Of a DNA stretch of 64,000 nt, positions 26,741-34,040 are shown in pieces. Under the pieces are notes generated by a model. That model ran no database searches and was not told where the DNA came from. It worked only from the letters and a program-made list of their open reading frames with translations. The position numbers and the translations under genes were made by a program. The stretch is taken from the NCBI GenBank assembly GCA_023459275.1, contig JAEWVC010000064.1, positions 86,655 through 150,654 of the forward strand, written 5' to 3'. The stretch is from Bacillota bacterium. Lineage in GTDB: Bacteria > Bacillota > Clostridia > Christensenellales > Aristaeellaceae. The first letter of the stretch is position 1. Every line of letters begins with the position of its first letter.

Positions 26741-26879
26741 AAAACCCGCCCCCTTGTCTTCCTTCGTGACAGGGAAAACGCCGCTCTCCCATGAAAGCGA
26801 CGCTTTTCGGTATTTCGTTCGTTTCAGCAGCCTGCAGGGTCTGAAGGACCGCGCCACAAACCCCATGGGAATTCCTTCC

Positions 26880-27222
26880 AAAATCCTTCCCATTTGGAGG
26901 AAGGTGGCGCAGCGCCGGATGAGGCTATTGACGTGTGCCTGTACGGCCCGCAGGAATCACCTCATCAGTCGGCTTCACCGACAGCTTCCCCTTAAAGGAA
27001 AGCCATTCATGCCGCCTTCCCCGCAAAGCCTTTCCCAAGGGGAAGGTGTCACCCAAAGGGTGACGGATGAGGTGGAACGGCGGCAGGTAGCGCCGGATGT
27101 GGTCCTCCGCCCCGCGCTATTCCGCCACAGGCGGGGGCGGGGCTCCTTCCCATCTGGCTCAATAGTCGCTCTGCTCACTACCGTTCGCATTGCTCCTTTT
27201 CGCCAGCCTCCTCCGCTCCGCC
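26880..27222. repeat. Composite of dispersed repeats between yitT and the MazF-like gene
   Basis: This non-coding stretch is a mosaic of short repeats of the type scattered in gut Firmicutes: GGATGAGG boxes (about 26912 and 27065), CCTCATCAGTCGGCTTCACC with a GAC/GTC hairpin, AAGGGGAAGGTGTCACCC...GGGTGACGG, and a 30-base unit (27117-27146) repeated exactly at 27223-27252. No reading frame with a ribosome site was seen. The unit at 27223 forms the 3' end of the neighbouring toxin gene. Confidence 0.7.
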
Positions 27223-27585
27223 CTATTCCGCCACAGGCGGGGGCGGGGCTCCGGAGCCCAGTGAAATGGCCAGGGCTCTGTCCACCTTCGCCATCAGTTC
27301 TTCATCCACACGGCCCAGCCGTTCCATCAGGCGTTTCTTTTCCAGGGTACGAACCTGCTCGGTCAAAATCACGGAATCCTTTTTCAGGCCGCTTTCCCGG
27401 CTGGAAATGGCCACGTGCGTGGGCAGCTTGGGCTTGTTGAGCCGGGAGGTGATGGCGGCCACGATTACCGTGGGGCTATGCAGGTTGCCTATATCGTTCT
27501 GAATGATCAAAACGGGGCGGATACCGCCCTGCTCCGATCCGATCACAGGATCCAAATCGGCCCGATAGATTTCCCCTCTTTTCAT
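27223..27585 (-). CDS. MazF/PemK-family endoribonuclease toxin, no antitoxin seen
   Basis: A 120-residue protein of the MazF fold, which cleaves mRNA. Blocks are KRGEIYRADLDPVIGSEQGGIRPVLIIQNDIGN (start of the beta barrel, split here as KRGEIYRADLDP and GGIRPVLIIQND), TVIVAAITSR and KDSVILTEQVRTLEK. ATG 27585 has GGAGTG about 9 bases upstream. The gene order acpS-nnr-mazF resembles the acpS-alr-mazEF neighbourhood of Bacillus, but no MazE-like gene precedes it: the 204 bases upstream have no supported frame. The last residues (GAPPPPVAE) are encoded by a dispersed repeat unit. Confidence 0.85.
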   Translation of the reverse strand: MKRGEIYRADLDPVIGSEQGGIRPVLIIQNDIGNLHSPTVIVAAITSRLNKPKLPTHVAISSRESGLKKDSVILTEQVRTLEKKRLMERLGRVDEELMAKVDRALAISLGSGAPPPPVAE

Positions 27586-27789
27586 ATTGTCACACTCCAC
27601 GCCCCCTGTCAAGGTCCTTCCTTCGATTGCCCGCATGGATACCATGGAAGGCAGTGCGGCGCCGCTTTTGCTCTTGCACTTAAGAACAGAGGGCCTTCGC
27701 CGCCGCTCCCTTCATCCTATGCCAAGAGCGCCCGAGCGTTCGAAACAGAGCGGGAGTATAAAAGGATGAGGCGTATGGAATTTAGGCGG

Positions 27790-29325
27790 TCACCGCCGTG
27801 TGACAGGCTCTTTCCCCAGGTACCAGGTCAAATCCGTGGCCAGCAATCCCCGCTGTCCCGTGGCCTTCTCCGCCCGGCGGGCGGCATGGCCGTGGAGGCA
27901 GCATCCGATCTGGGCAAGCATCAAAGGGGGATGTCCAAGCTCCTTCCCCTGGGCCAGGAGGGCGGCCAGGATGCCGGTCAGGGCATCGCCGCTGCCGCCT
28001 TTGGCCAAGGCCGGCGTGCCCGTGATGTTCACAGCCAGGCGGGACCCGTCATACAGCAGAGTAGTCGCGCCCTTCAAAAGCACCACACCGCCAAGCGTCT
28101 GCCAAAGCGCCTGCACGGCTTCCGCCGCGTCCGCGGTTACCGCGCCCGCGGACACCTGCATCAGCCGCGCCGCCTCGCCGGGGTGCGGCGTAAAGATGTT
28201 CGTACCCGCCATGGGCAGCATATCCCGGCTTACAGCCAGCAGATTCAATGCGTCCGCATCCCACACGGCGGGCTTTCCTGCCCGTTTTACCGCCTGCAAA
28301 AGCGGCAGCCGGTCGGGGAACGCCCCAAGGCCGGGCCCCACGGCCACAGCATCCGCCCGCAGAGCGGCCTCATACACCAGGTTTTCTGCCTCTCTTGCAA
28401 AAGCCGCGCCTTCCATAGGCAGCGGAAGACAGGTGGCGCAGGGCGATACCTGCTGCACGATGGGCACCACATTTTCCGGGCAGGCCACGGTCACAAGCCC
28501 GGCCCCCGTGCGCAGCGCCGACAGCGCGCAGATAGACGCCGCGCCGGCCATGCCGGCGGAACCCGCCACCACGAGCACCCGGCCGTAATCCCCTTTATGG
28601 GTGTCCCGACGCCTGGGAGGCAGCAATGCGCCCAGATCCTTGGGCAAAAGTACATCCATACCCGGCGCGTCATCCATCACTTTGGACAGTCCGATATCCG
28701 CCACCTTCACCCGCCCCGCGTACTCCGGGCCCTTGTTCAGGTACAGCCCGATCTTTGGCCGGTGGAAGGTCACCGTGACAAAAGCCCGCACGGCTTCCCC
28801 CATCACCATGCCGGTAAGGCCGCTCAAGCCCGAGGGGATATCCACCGCCACCACGGGAAGCCCGCTTTCATTCACCTTCTTGATCAAGGCATAGGCCACG
28901 CCCTGCACGGGCTGGTTCAGCCCCGTGCCAAACAGCGCGTCCACGATGCAGCCTATCTCCGGGCCAATGGGCGGCAGCTTGTCCGCCGTATCGCTTAACC
29001 GGACAACAGGGGTTTCGGGCCAGAGCTTCTTCAATAGCTGCCGGTTGACCCCCGCATCCCCCGTCATCCGGCTGGTGAGCTGCCATACCTGCGCCTGCCC
29101 GCCCGCGTTCATCCACAGCCTTGCGGCGGCCAGGCCGTCACCGCCGTTGTTGCCCGGCCCGCACAGGAACAGCACCTGCCCCTGCCGCCCCCTCATCAGG
29201 CGGCGGACAGCCTTCACAACCGCCATGGCCGCGTGCTCCATAAGCAAAAGCCCCGGCAGGCCCGTCTCCTGCATGATGGCGCGCTCCACCCGCTTCATTT
29301 CCTCGGGCGTGATGGTACGGTACAT
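27790..29325 (-). CDS. nnr: Bifunctional NAD(P)H-hydrate epimerase and ADP-dependent dehydratase
   Basis: A 511-residue repair enzyme that restores damaged NADH and NADPH hydrates. Residues 1-215 are the YjeF-N epimerase (CGPGNNGGDGLAAARLW). Residues about 225-510 are the kinase-like ADP-dependent dehydratase, with FTPHPGEAARLM and the catalytic block ALAKGGSGDALTGILAALL. The start ATG 29325 lies 30 bases after the acpS stop. Position next to acpS is conserved in Firmicutes. Confidence 0.95.
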   Translation of the reverse strand: MYRTITPEEMKRVERAIMQETGLPGLLLMEHAAMAVVKAVRRLMRGRQGQVLFLCGPGNNGGDGLAAARLWMNAGGQAQVWQLTSRMTGDAGVNRQLLKKLWPETPVVRLSDTADKLPPIGPEIGCIVDALFGTGLNQPVQGVAYALIKKVNESGLPVVAVDIPSGLSGLTGMVMGEAVRAFVTVTFHRPKIGLYLNKGPEYAGRVKVADIGLSKVMDDAPGMDVLLPKDLGALLPPRRRDTHKGDYGRVLVVAGSAGMAGAASICALSALRTGAGLVTVACPENVVPIVQQVSPCATCLPLPMEGAAFAREAENLVYEAALRADAVAVGPGLGAFPDRLPLLQAVKRAGKPAVWDADALNLLAVSRDMLPMAGTNIFTPHPGEAARLMQVSAGAVTADAAEAVQALWQTLGGVVLLKGATTLLYDGSRLAVNITGTPALAKGGSGDALTGILAALLAQGKELGHPPLMLAQIGCCLHGHAARRAEKATGQRGLLATDLTWYLGKEPVTRR

Positions 29326-29355
29326 TTTGCCCCCTCGCCTCCCTACAAAAAAGTC

Positions 29356-29721
29356 CTATTCCAGCATGGCCACGGCAGCCGCCATGTCTTCCTCATGGGT
29401 CATGGAAAGATGCATCCGCCGCCCGCCAATCTCCTGCATCCGCTCCTGGGCGGCCCCCCGCAGGTCATAGTAAGGTTGCCCGGAAGCATCGTGCAATATA
29501 ACCACATCCTGGGGCCGGACGGCCCCAAAGCCTGTGCCCAGGGCCTTCACCGCGGCCTCCTTTGCGGCGAAGATGGCCGCAGCGCTGTCCGGGCCCATGC
29601 GGCCGCGGGCCGATACGTAGGCCTGTTCCTCAAGGCAAAAAAACCGGGAAAGGAATTTTTCGTTTTCCATCATCCGCCGCATGCGCCCGATGCGGCACAG
29701 GTCGATCCCCAGGCCGATCAT
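29356..29721 (-). CDS. acpS: Holo-[acyl-carrier-protein] synthase
   Basis: A 121-residue enzyme that transfers phosphopantetheine from CoA to acyl carrier protein, needed for fatty acid synthesis. The metal-binding D7 (GLGIDLC) and E55 (FAAKEAAVKALGTGF) and the LSMTHEEDMAAAVAML end are present. ATG 29721 overlaps the upstream stop by 4 bases (ATGA), showing translational coupling; the frame upstream belongs to the peptidase gene. Confidence 0.95.
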   Translation of the reverse strand: MIGLGIDLCRIGRMRRMMENEKFLSRFFCLEEQAYVSARGRMGPDSAAAIFAAKEAAVKALGTGFGAVRPQDVVILHDASGQPYYDLRGAAQERMQEIGGRRMHLSMTHEEDMAAAVAMLE

Positions 29722-30683
29722 GGGGTGTTGCCCGCCAGCACGCCGTTTACGATGGCCCGGGCCGTCACCTCGGAAGCCAGCGCGCACAGCTGGATAAAGT
29801 TCACATCACCTTCCACCCGGCCCGTGGCCAGCGCGAATACCGTGTCCCCGTCCATCTGCGTGTGCACCGGGCGGATGGCGCGGGCCAGCCCGTCATGGGC
29901 CACTGTTGCCAGGCGGTTCGCCTGCTCCTTGCTCAGGGCCGCATCGGTGGCCACCACCACCAGGGTGGTATTCTGGCCCGGCTCCGGGATCCTTCTGGGC
30001 TTTGACGCCGGCACATGCCCCTGGAGCAGGCTTTCGGCGGGAACGCGGGTCCCGTCCTCCAAAACGGCGCAGGCGATGAGCCTGCCCGTGTGGGGATGGT
30101 AGATATCCCCCACCGCGTTCACCACAGCCAGGGCACCTACCGTAACGCCGCTTGGCAGCGTGATGCTGGCGGTGCCCAGCCCGCCGTTTTGAGGCAAGCC
30201 GCCGGGCACCAGCTTGCCCACCGTGGCCCCGGTGCCCGCGCCTACCAATCCCTGGGCCATCTCCTTGCCGGCGCGCTCACAGGCGGATATCCCCATGGCC
30301 GCGTCAGGCCGTACCTTGGGATCACCTACCCCCAGGTCAAAGATCACCGCCGCCGGCACGATGGGCACGCGGCAGACACCCATATCGATGCCCACACCGT
30401 TTTGCTCCAGGTACTTCATCACACCCCCGGCGCTGTCCAGGCCGAAGGCGCTGCCGCCGGAAAGCACCACCGCGTTCACCTTTTCCACCAGGTTCCCGGG
30501 CTTCAATAAATCCGTTTCCCTGGTGCCCGGCGCCGCGCCACGCACGTCCACGCCGCCCACTGCCCCGTCCCGGCTGCACAGGACCACCGTGACGCCGGTA
30601 CGCGCCTTCCTGTTTTGCGCATGGCCCACCCGGATGCCATGTACATCGGTAACCGAACCTTCAAACAGCTCCATGTCAGGCAT
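29718..30683 (-). CDS. P1-family N-terminal nucleophile peptidase (DmpA/NylC-like)
   Basis: A 321-residue cytosolic protein of peptidase family S58/P1, whose members self-cleave to expose a nucleophile and hydrolyse N-terminal D- or beta-amino acids or oligoamides. Blocks include DVHGIRVGHAQN, AVVLSGGSAFGLDSAGGVM, GAGTGATVGK and the cleavage region PGQNTTLVVVATDA; the NTT motif suggests threonine as nucleophile, as in nylon hydrolase. The physiological substrate is unknown. It is coupled to birA upstream (8-base overlap) and to acpS downstream. Confidence 0.9.
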   Translation of the reverse strand: MPDMELFEGSVTDVHGIRVGHAQNRKARTGVTVVLCSRDGAVGGVDVRGAAPGTRETDLLKPGNLVEKVNAVVLSGGSAFGLDSAGGVMKYLEQNGVGIDMGVCRVPIVPAAVIFDLGVGDPKVRPDAAMGISACERAGKEMAQGLVGAGTGATVGKLVPGGLPQNGGLGTASITLPSGVTVGALAVVNAVGDIYHPHTGRLIACAVLEDGTRVPAESLLQGHVPASKPRRIPEPGQNTTLVVVATDAALSKEQANRLATVAHDGLARAIRPVHTQMDGDTVFALATGRVEGDVNFIQLCALASEVTARAIVNGVLAGNTP

Positions 30684-31650
30684 ACCCCATCACTCCCCTT
30701 ACCGATACGTCCCCGGCCAGGACATGCCTAACCGTCCCATCCTGAAGTTTTACCAGCAGTCCCCCATTTTCATCCAGCCCCACGGCAGTTCCGGAAAACT
30801 CCGCCCCGCCGCCCAAGACCCGCACGGGCTTATGGAGGGTACAGCTCCTTTTTTCATACGCGGGCAGGATGCCTGCAAGGCCCTCCCGCTCCAGGTTTTC
30901 CATATACTTTTCCATGCCCCGCAAATAGGCCCGCAAGATGGGCGCGCGCTTTGGGGGGATGCCCAGCGCATCCTCCAAAGAGGCAGCCTGGCCATATAGC
31001 TCCGGGGGATACGCACCCTTTCCCACATTGAGCCCCGCACCGGCCACCACATAGGCGACAGACTCCGCGTCGCCCGAAAACTCCAATAGGATGCCGCATG
31101 CCTTTTTCCCGCCGATCACCAGATCGTTGGGCCATTTGACGGCAACCGCCAGCCCCGTTTCTTTTTCGGTGGCCTCCGCCATGGCCAACGCCACCGCGAA
31201 GGTGATAAGCTGCACCCGGCCCGGGGGCAGCGACGGCCTGAGCAGCAGCGAGATCCACAGCCCCTGCCCTTTGGGGGAAGTCCAGTTCCTGCCCCTTCTG
31301 CCGCGCCCCGCGGTCTGCTCCTCACACAGCGCCACCGTACCGGCGGGCGCGCCGCTTTCCGCCGCCGCCTTGAGCACCGCGTTGGTGGAGGTCATGGTTT
31401 CAGCGTAGATCATGGGCGGCTGCCCGGCCCACTGGGTATCAAGGCCCCGCTGCACAAACACCGGCAGTAGGGAGTCCGGGGGCTCCACAAGCCGGTAGCC
31501 CTTCTTTCCGGCGCTTTCGACAGCATACCCCTGTCCCCGCAGGGTTTCGATCCGCTTCCACACCGCGGCCCTGGTGATCCTAAGGCGGCGGCTCATCTCC
31601 TCGCCGGAAATGTATTCCTCCCCCGCCAGCATGGAAAGCAGTTCCTCCAT
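30676..31650 (-). CDS. birA: Biotin-protein ligase and biotin operon repressor
   Basis: A 324-residue bifunctional BirA. Residues 1-60 are a winged helix (ISGEEMSRRLRITRAAVWKRIETL) for DNA binding. Residues about 80-260 are the ligase with GRGRRGR (115-121) and KWPNDLVIGGKK. The C-terminal domain (270-324) is the SH3-like cap. BirA biotinylates carboxylases, including the biotin carrier a sodium-pump decarboxylase such as that at 3469 would need. It is first in a minus-strand operon birA-peptidase-acpS-nnr. Confidence 0.94.
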   Translation of the reverse strand: MEELLSMLAGEEYISGEEMSRRLRITRAAVWKRIETLRGQGYAVESAGKKGYRLVEPPDSLLPVFVQRGLDTQWAGQPPMIYAETMTSTNAVLKAAAESGAPAGTVALCEEQTAGRGRRGRNWTSPKGQGLWISLLLRPSLPPGRVQLITFAVALAMAEATEKETGLAVAVKWPNDLVIGGKKACGILLEFSGDAESVAYVVAGAGLNVGKGAYPPELYGQAASLEDALGIPPKRAPILRAYLRGMEKYMENLEREGLAGILPAYEKRSCTLHKPVRVLGGGAEFSGTAVGLDENGGLLVKLQDGTVRHVLAGDVSVRGVMGYA

Positions 31651-31720
31651 CAGGCCGCCTCCTTATAAGCGCAAAGCCTTTACAACCCTTACATTTTTTC
31701 CGCCGTCTGCGGCAAACTAC

Positions 31721-31749
31721 ATTATATATGTACCCTCTCGTATTGTACA
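31721..31749 (-). promoter_or_regulatory. Promoter for the birA operon
   Basis: On the minus strand TGTACA (31749-31744), 17-bp spacer, TATAAT (31726-31721). The leader of about 65 bases ends in AAGGAGGCGG. Confidence 0.6.
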
Positions 31750-31774
31750 GAACGCTTCCCCAATTTTCAAGTGC

Positions 31775-31803
31775 TTGTAAAACAGGGGGGAATCCGCTAT
31801 ACT
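31775..31803 (+). promoter_or_regulatory. Promoter for the MoxR operon
   Basis: TTGTAA (31775-31780), 17-bp spacer, TATACT (31798-31803), divergent from the birA promoter. Confidence 0.7.
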
Positions 31804-31856
31804 GTGGAATGGGTTTTACCGGCCCATGCCACCTGAAAAAAGGAGAGAAGCAGCCT

Positions 31857-32804
31857 ATGCAGCAACCGCGGCGCGTAATCCGTGCCCTTCAGCAAAATAT
31901 ACGCAAAGTCATCGTGGGAAAGGACGAAGCTATCGAGTATGCCCTTATCGCCCTTCTGTGCAAGGGCCATGTGCTCATCGAAGATGTGCCGGGCGTGGGC
32001 AAGACGACGCTTGCCAGCGCCCTGGCCAAATCCCTGGACTGCTCCTTCAAGCGCATCCAGTTTACCCCGGACGTGATGCCCAGCGACATCACCGGCTTTA
32101 CCATCGTGAATTTCCAGACCGGGGAAATGGAATTCAAGCCGGGCGCGGTGATGAGCCAGGTAGTCCTGGCGGACGAGATCAACCGCACTTCCCCGAAAAC
32201 CCAGTCCAGCCTCCTGGAGGTCATGGAGGAGTATCAGGTCACGGTGGATGGCGTCACCCATCCCCTGCCCCGGCCCTTCATTGTGCTGGCCACGCAAAAC
32301 CCCGTGGAATTCGTAGGCACCTATCCCCTGCCCGAGGCGCAGATGGACAGGTTCTTCCTACGCATCTCCATCGGCTATCCCTCCATCGAGGAGGAGATGG
32401 ATGTTCTGGAGCGCTACAGCGGACAGACCACGCCCCTGGTGTCCTTGGAGCCTGTGTGCACTGCCCAGGAGGTCGTTGAACTGCAGGAGATGGTGGGTAC
32501 CATCTACTGCTCCAAGGAAGTGCGCAGCTACGTAGCCACCATCATGGCGCAGACCCGCAGCCATCCCTCGCTGCAGTTGGGCGGTTCCCCCCGGGGTGCC
32601 ATCGCGCTGATCCGCGCGGCCCAGGCCTGTGCGCTGCTGGATGGCCGGGATTTCATTTTGCCGGAGGATGTGCAGCACATGGCGCTGCCGGTTTTGTCCC
32701 ACAGGATCATACTGAACCCCGAAGCCAAGATGAAGGCCATCACCACGGAACGCGTGCTGATGACCATTTTGGAAAATGTTCCTGTTCCTGTGAAGCTGCC
32801 ATGA
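31857..32804 (+). CDS. MoxR-family AAA+ ATPase
   Basis: A 315-residue AAA+ chaperone-like ATPase. Walker A is VPGVGKTTLA (about residues 44-53), Walker B VVLADEINR, sensor ATQNPVEF, with the family GTYPLPEAQMDRF block and a C-terminal lid. ATG 31857 follows AAAAAAGGAGAG. It is the first gene of a MoxR-DUF58-transglutaminase operon, an arrangement seen in many bacteria; MoxR proteins are thought to remodel or activate partner protein complexes, often at the envelope. Confidence 0.94.
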   Translation: MQQPRRVIRALQQNIRKVIVGKDEAIEYALIALLCKGHVLIEDVPGVGKTTLASALAKSLDCSFKRIQFTPDVMPSDITGFTIVNFQTGEMEFKPGAVMSQVVLADEINRTSPKTQSSLLEVMEEYQVTVDGVTHPLPRPFIVLATQNPVEFVGTYPLPEAQMDRFFLRISIGYPSIEEEMDVLERYSGQTTPLVSLEPVCTAQEVVELQEMVGTIYCSKEVRSYVATIMAQTRSHPSLQLGGSPRGAIALIRAAQACALLDGRDFILPEDVQHMALPVLSHRIILNPEAKMKAITTERVLMTILENVPVPVKLP

Positions 32805-33961
32805 GATCGCGCGCCGCAGCCCTGGCTGTCGTCATTTTGTCCTGTCTGCTGGCCGCATTTTCCACAGGCAGTAAAATATATCTGCTCTTTGCCGTGCTGA
32901 TGGCGGTCATGGCGTTTTTTGCCATACTCAGCGTGCGCCTGGCCGGCCGTTCGGCCTCCGTTTCCCACAGCCTCAGCAGCCAGCGGGTGCAACGGGGCGA
33001 AACCGTAACCTTGGAGGTGTCTGTCAAGCACAGGGGGGTATTGCCTATCGCGCCCATCACCCTGACGCTGCTCAATGCGCCGGGGGAACCGCCCGTTACG
33101 GCCCGGCTCCCATATGCCGGCCGCAAGACACAGCGCCTGAGCTATAGATTTGCCTCCGCCCATGTGGGGGTATTTTCCGCCGGGGTGGTGAATTGCCTGG
33201 TGGAGGATGTTTTCGGCTTCTTTTCCCGCACCATGAAGCCGGATGTCCCACCGCTGGACCTGATGGTGCTGCCTCTTCCCTTTGATGTGGACAAGCTGTC
33301 CTTCAGCCCCGGCGACATGGGCATGGAAACCCTTGCCCGTGCCAGGGAAGACCCCACCACGCCTTCCGATGTGCGAAGCTACCAGCCCGGCGACCCCATG
33401 AAGAAGATCCACTGGAAGCTGAGCATGCGCAAGCGGGAACTGCTGGTGCGCAGGTTTGAGGAGCCAGCGCTGCCCGACGCCCTGGTGCTTCTGGACTGCG
33501 CGCCGCCCTCCCTGCCGGAAGCCTCCAGACCCCAGGCTATGGCTTTTTTGCAGGACACGCTGCTGGAGACGGCGGCGTCGGTGGTCTTATCCAATATGCG
33601 TGTGGACCACCCGGTGCGGCTTCCCCTTTTGGGCAAGCGGCCCATGGAGTATGACAAGAGCATGGGCGTTCCGGCGCTCCTGGAGGGACTGGCGCGGCTG
33701 GATTTTTCGCAGACGGAGCGGTTCGAGCGGGTGCTTTTGCTGGAAACCCGCCGCATGCGCCGTACCGGCGCCACGGTAATCATCACCACACGGCTCAATT
33801 CCGCCGTGGCAGACATGATCGTCAGGATCAGGCGGATGGGGCCCACCGTCCGGCTGTACCTGGTCACCTTTACGCCGGAAGCGCCGAATATCCTGCCCCT
33901 CATCAGCCGTCTCCAGCAGAATACCGTGGAGGTCTGCTATGTGACGCCGGGGGAAAACTGA
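32801..33961 (+). CDS. DUF58 membrane-associated protein
   Basis: A 386-residue protein with two N-terminal membrane helices (residues about 5-45), a beta-rich region, and the DUF58 block DVRSYQPGDPMKKIHWKLS followed by LLVRRFEEP (residues about 188-215), beyond which a von Willebrand A-like fold is expected. It overlaps moxR by 4 bases (ATGA). DUF58 proteins nearly always accompany MoxR, and are believed to be its partner. The role in the cell is unknown. Confidence 0.92.
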   Translation: MRSRAAALAVVILSCLLAAFSTGSKIYLLFAVLMAVMAFFAILSVRLAGRSASVSHSLSSQRVQRGETVTLEVSVKHRGVLPIAPITLTLLNAPGEPPVTARLPYAGRKTQRLSYRFASAHVGVFSAGVVNCLVEDVFGFFSRTMKPDVPPLDLMVLPLPFDVDKLSFSPGDMGMETLARAREDPTTPSDVRSYQPGDPMKKIHWKLSMRKRELLVRRFEEPALPDALVLLDCAPPSLPEASRPQAMAFLQDTLLETAASVVLSNMRVDHPVRLPLLGKRPMEYDKSMGVPALLEGLARLDFSQTERFERVLLLETRRMRRTGATVIITTRLNSAVADMIVRIRRMGPTVRLYLVTFTPEAPNILPLISRLQQNTVEVCYVTPGEN

Positions 33962-34040
33962 CCGCCGCGCGCGAGCGGTTGATCATCCCACAACGCGTAA
34001 TGCCAGGTACCTTTGACTGCCGGGAAAGGAGGGGCCGCCC

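Noticed and set aside
26880..27252. Possible CRISPR array
   Set aside because: The repeated units differ from one another and are not regularly spaced; only one 30-base unit is duplicated, at 106 bases.
27586..27789. Possible MazE antitoxin gene upstream of the toxin
   Set aside because: Only an 11-codon frame and extensions of the toxin frame were found; none has a ribosome site and antitoxin-like features.
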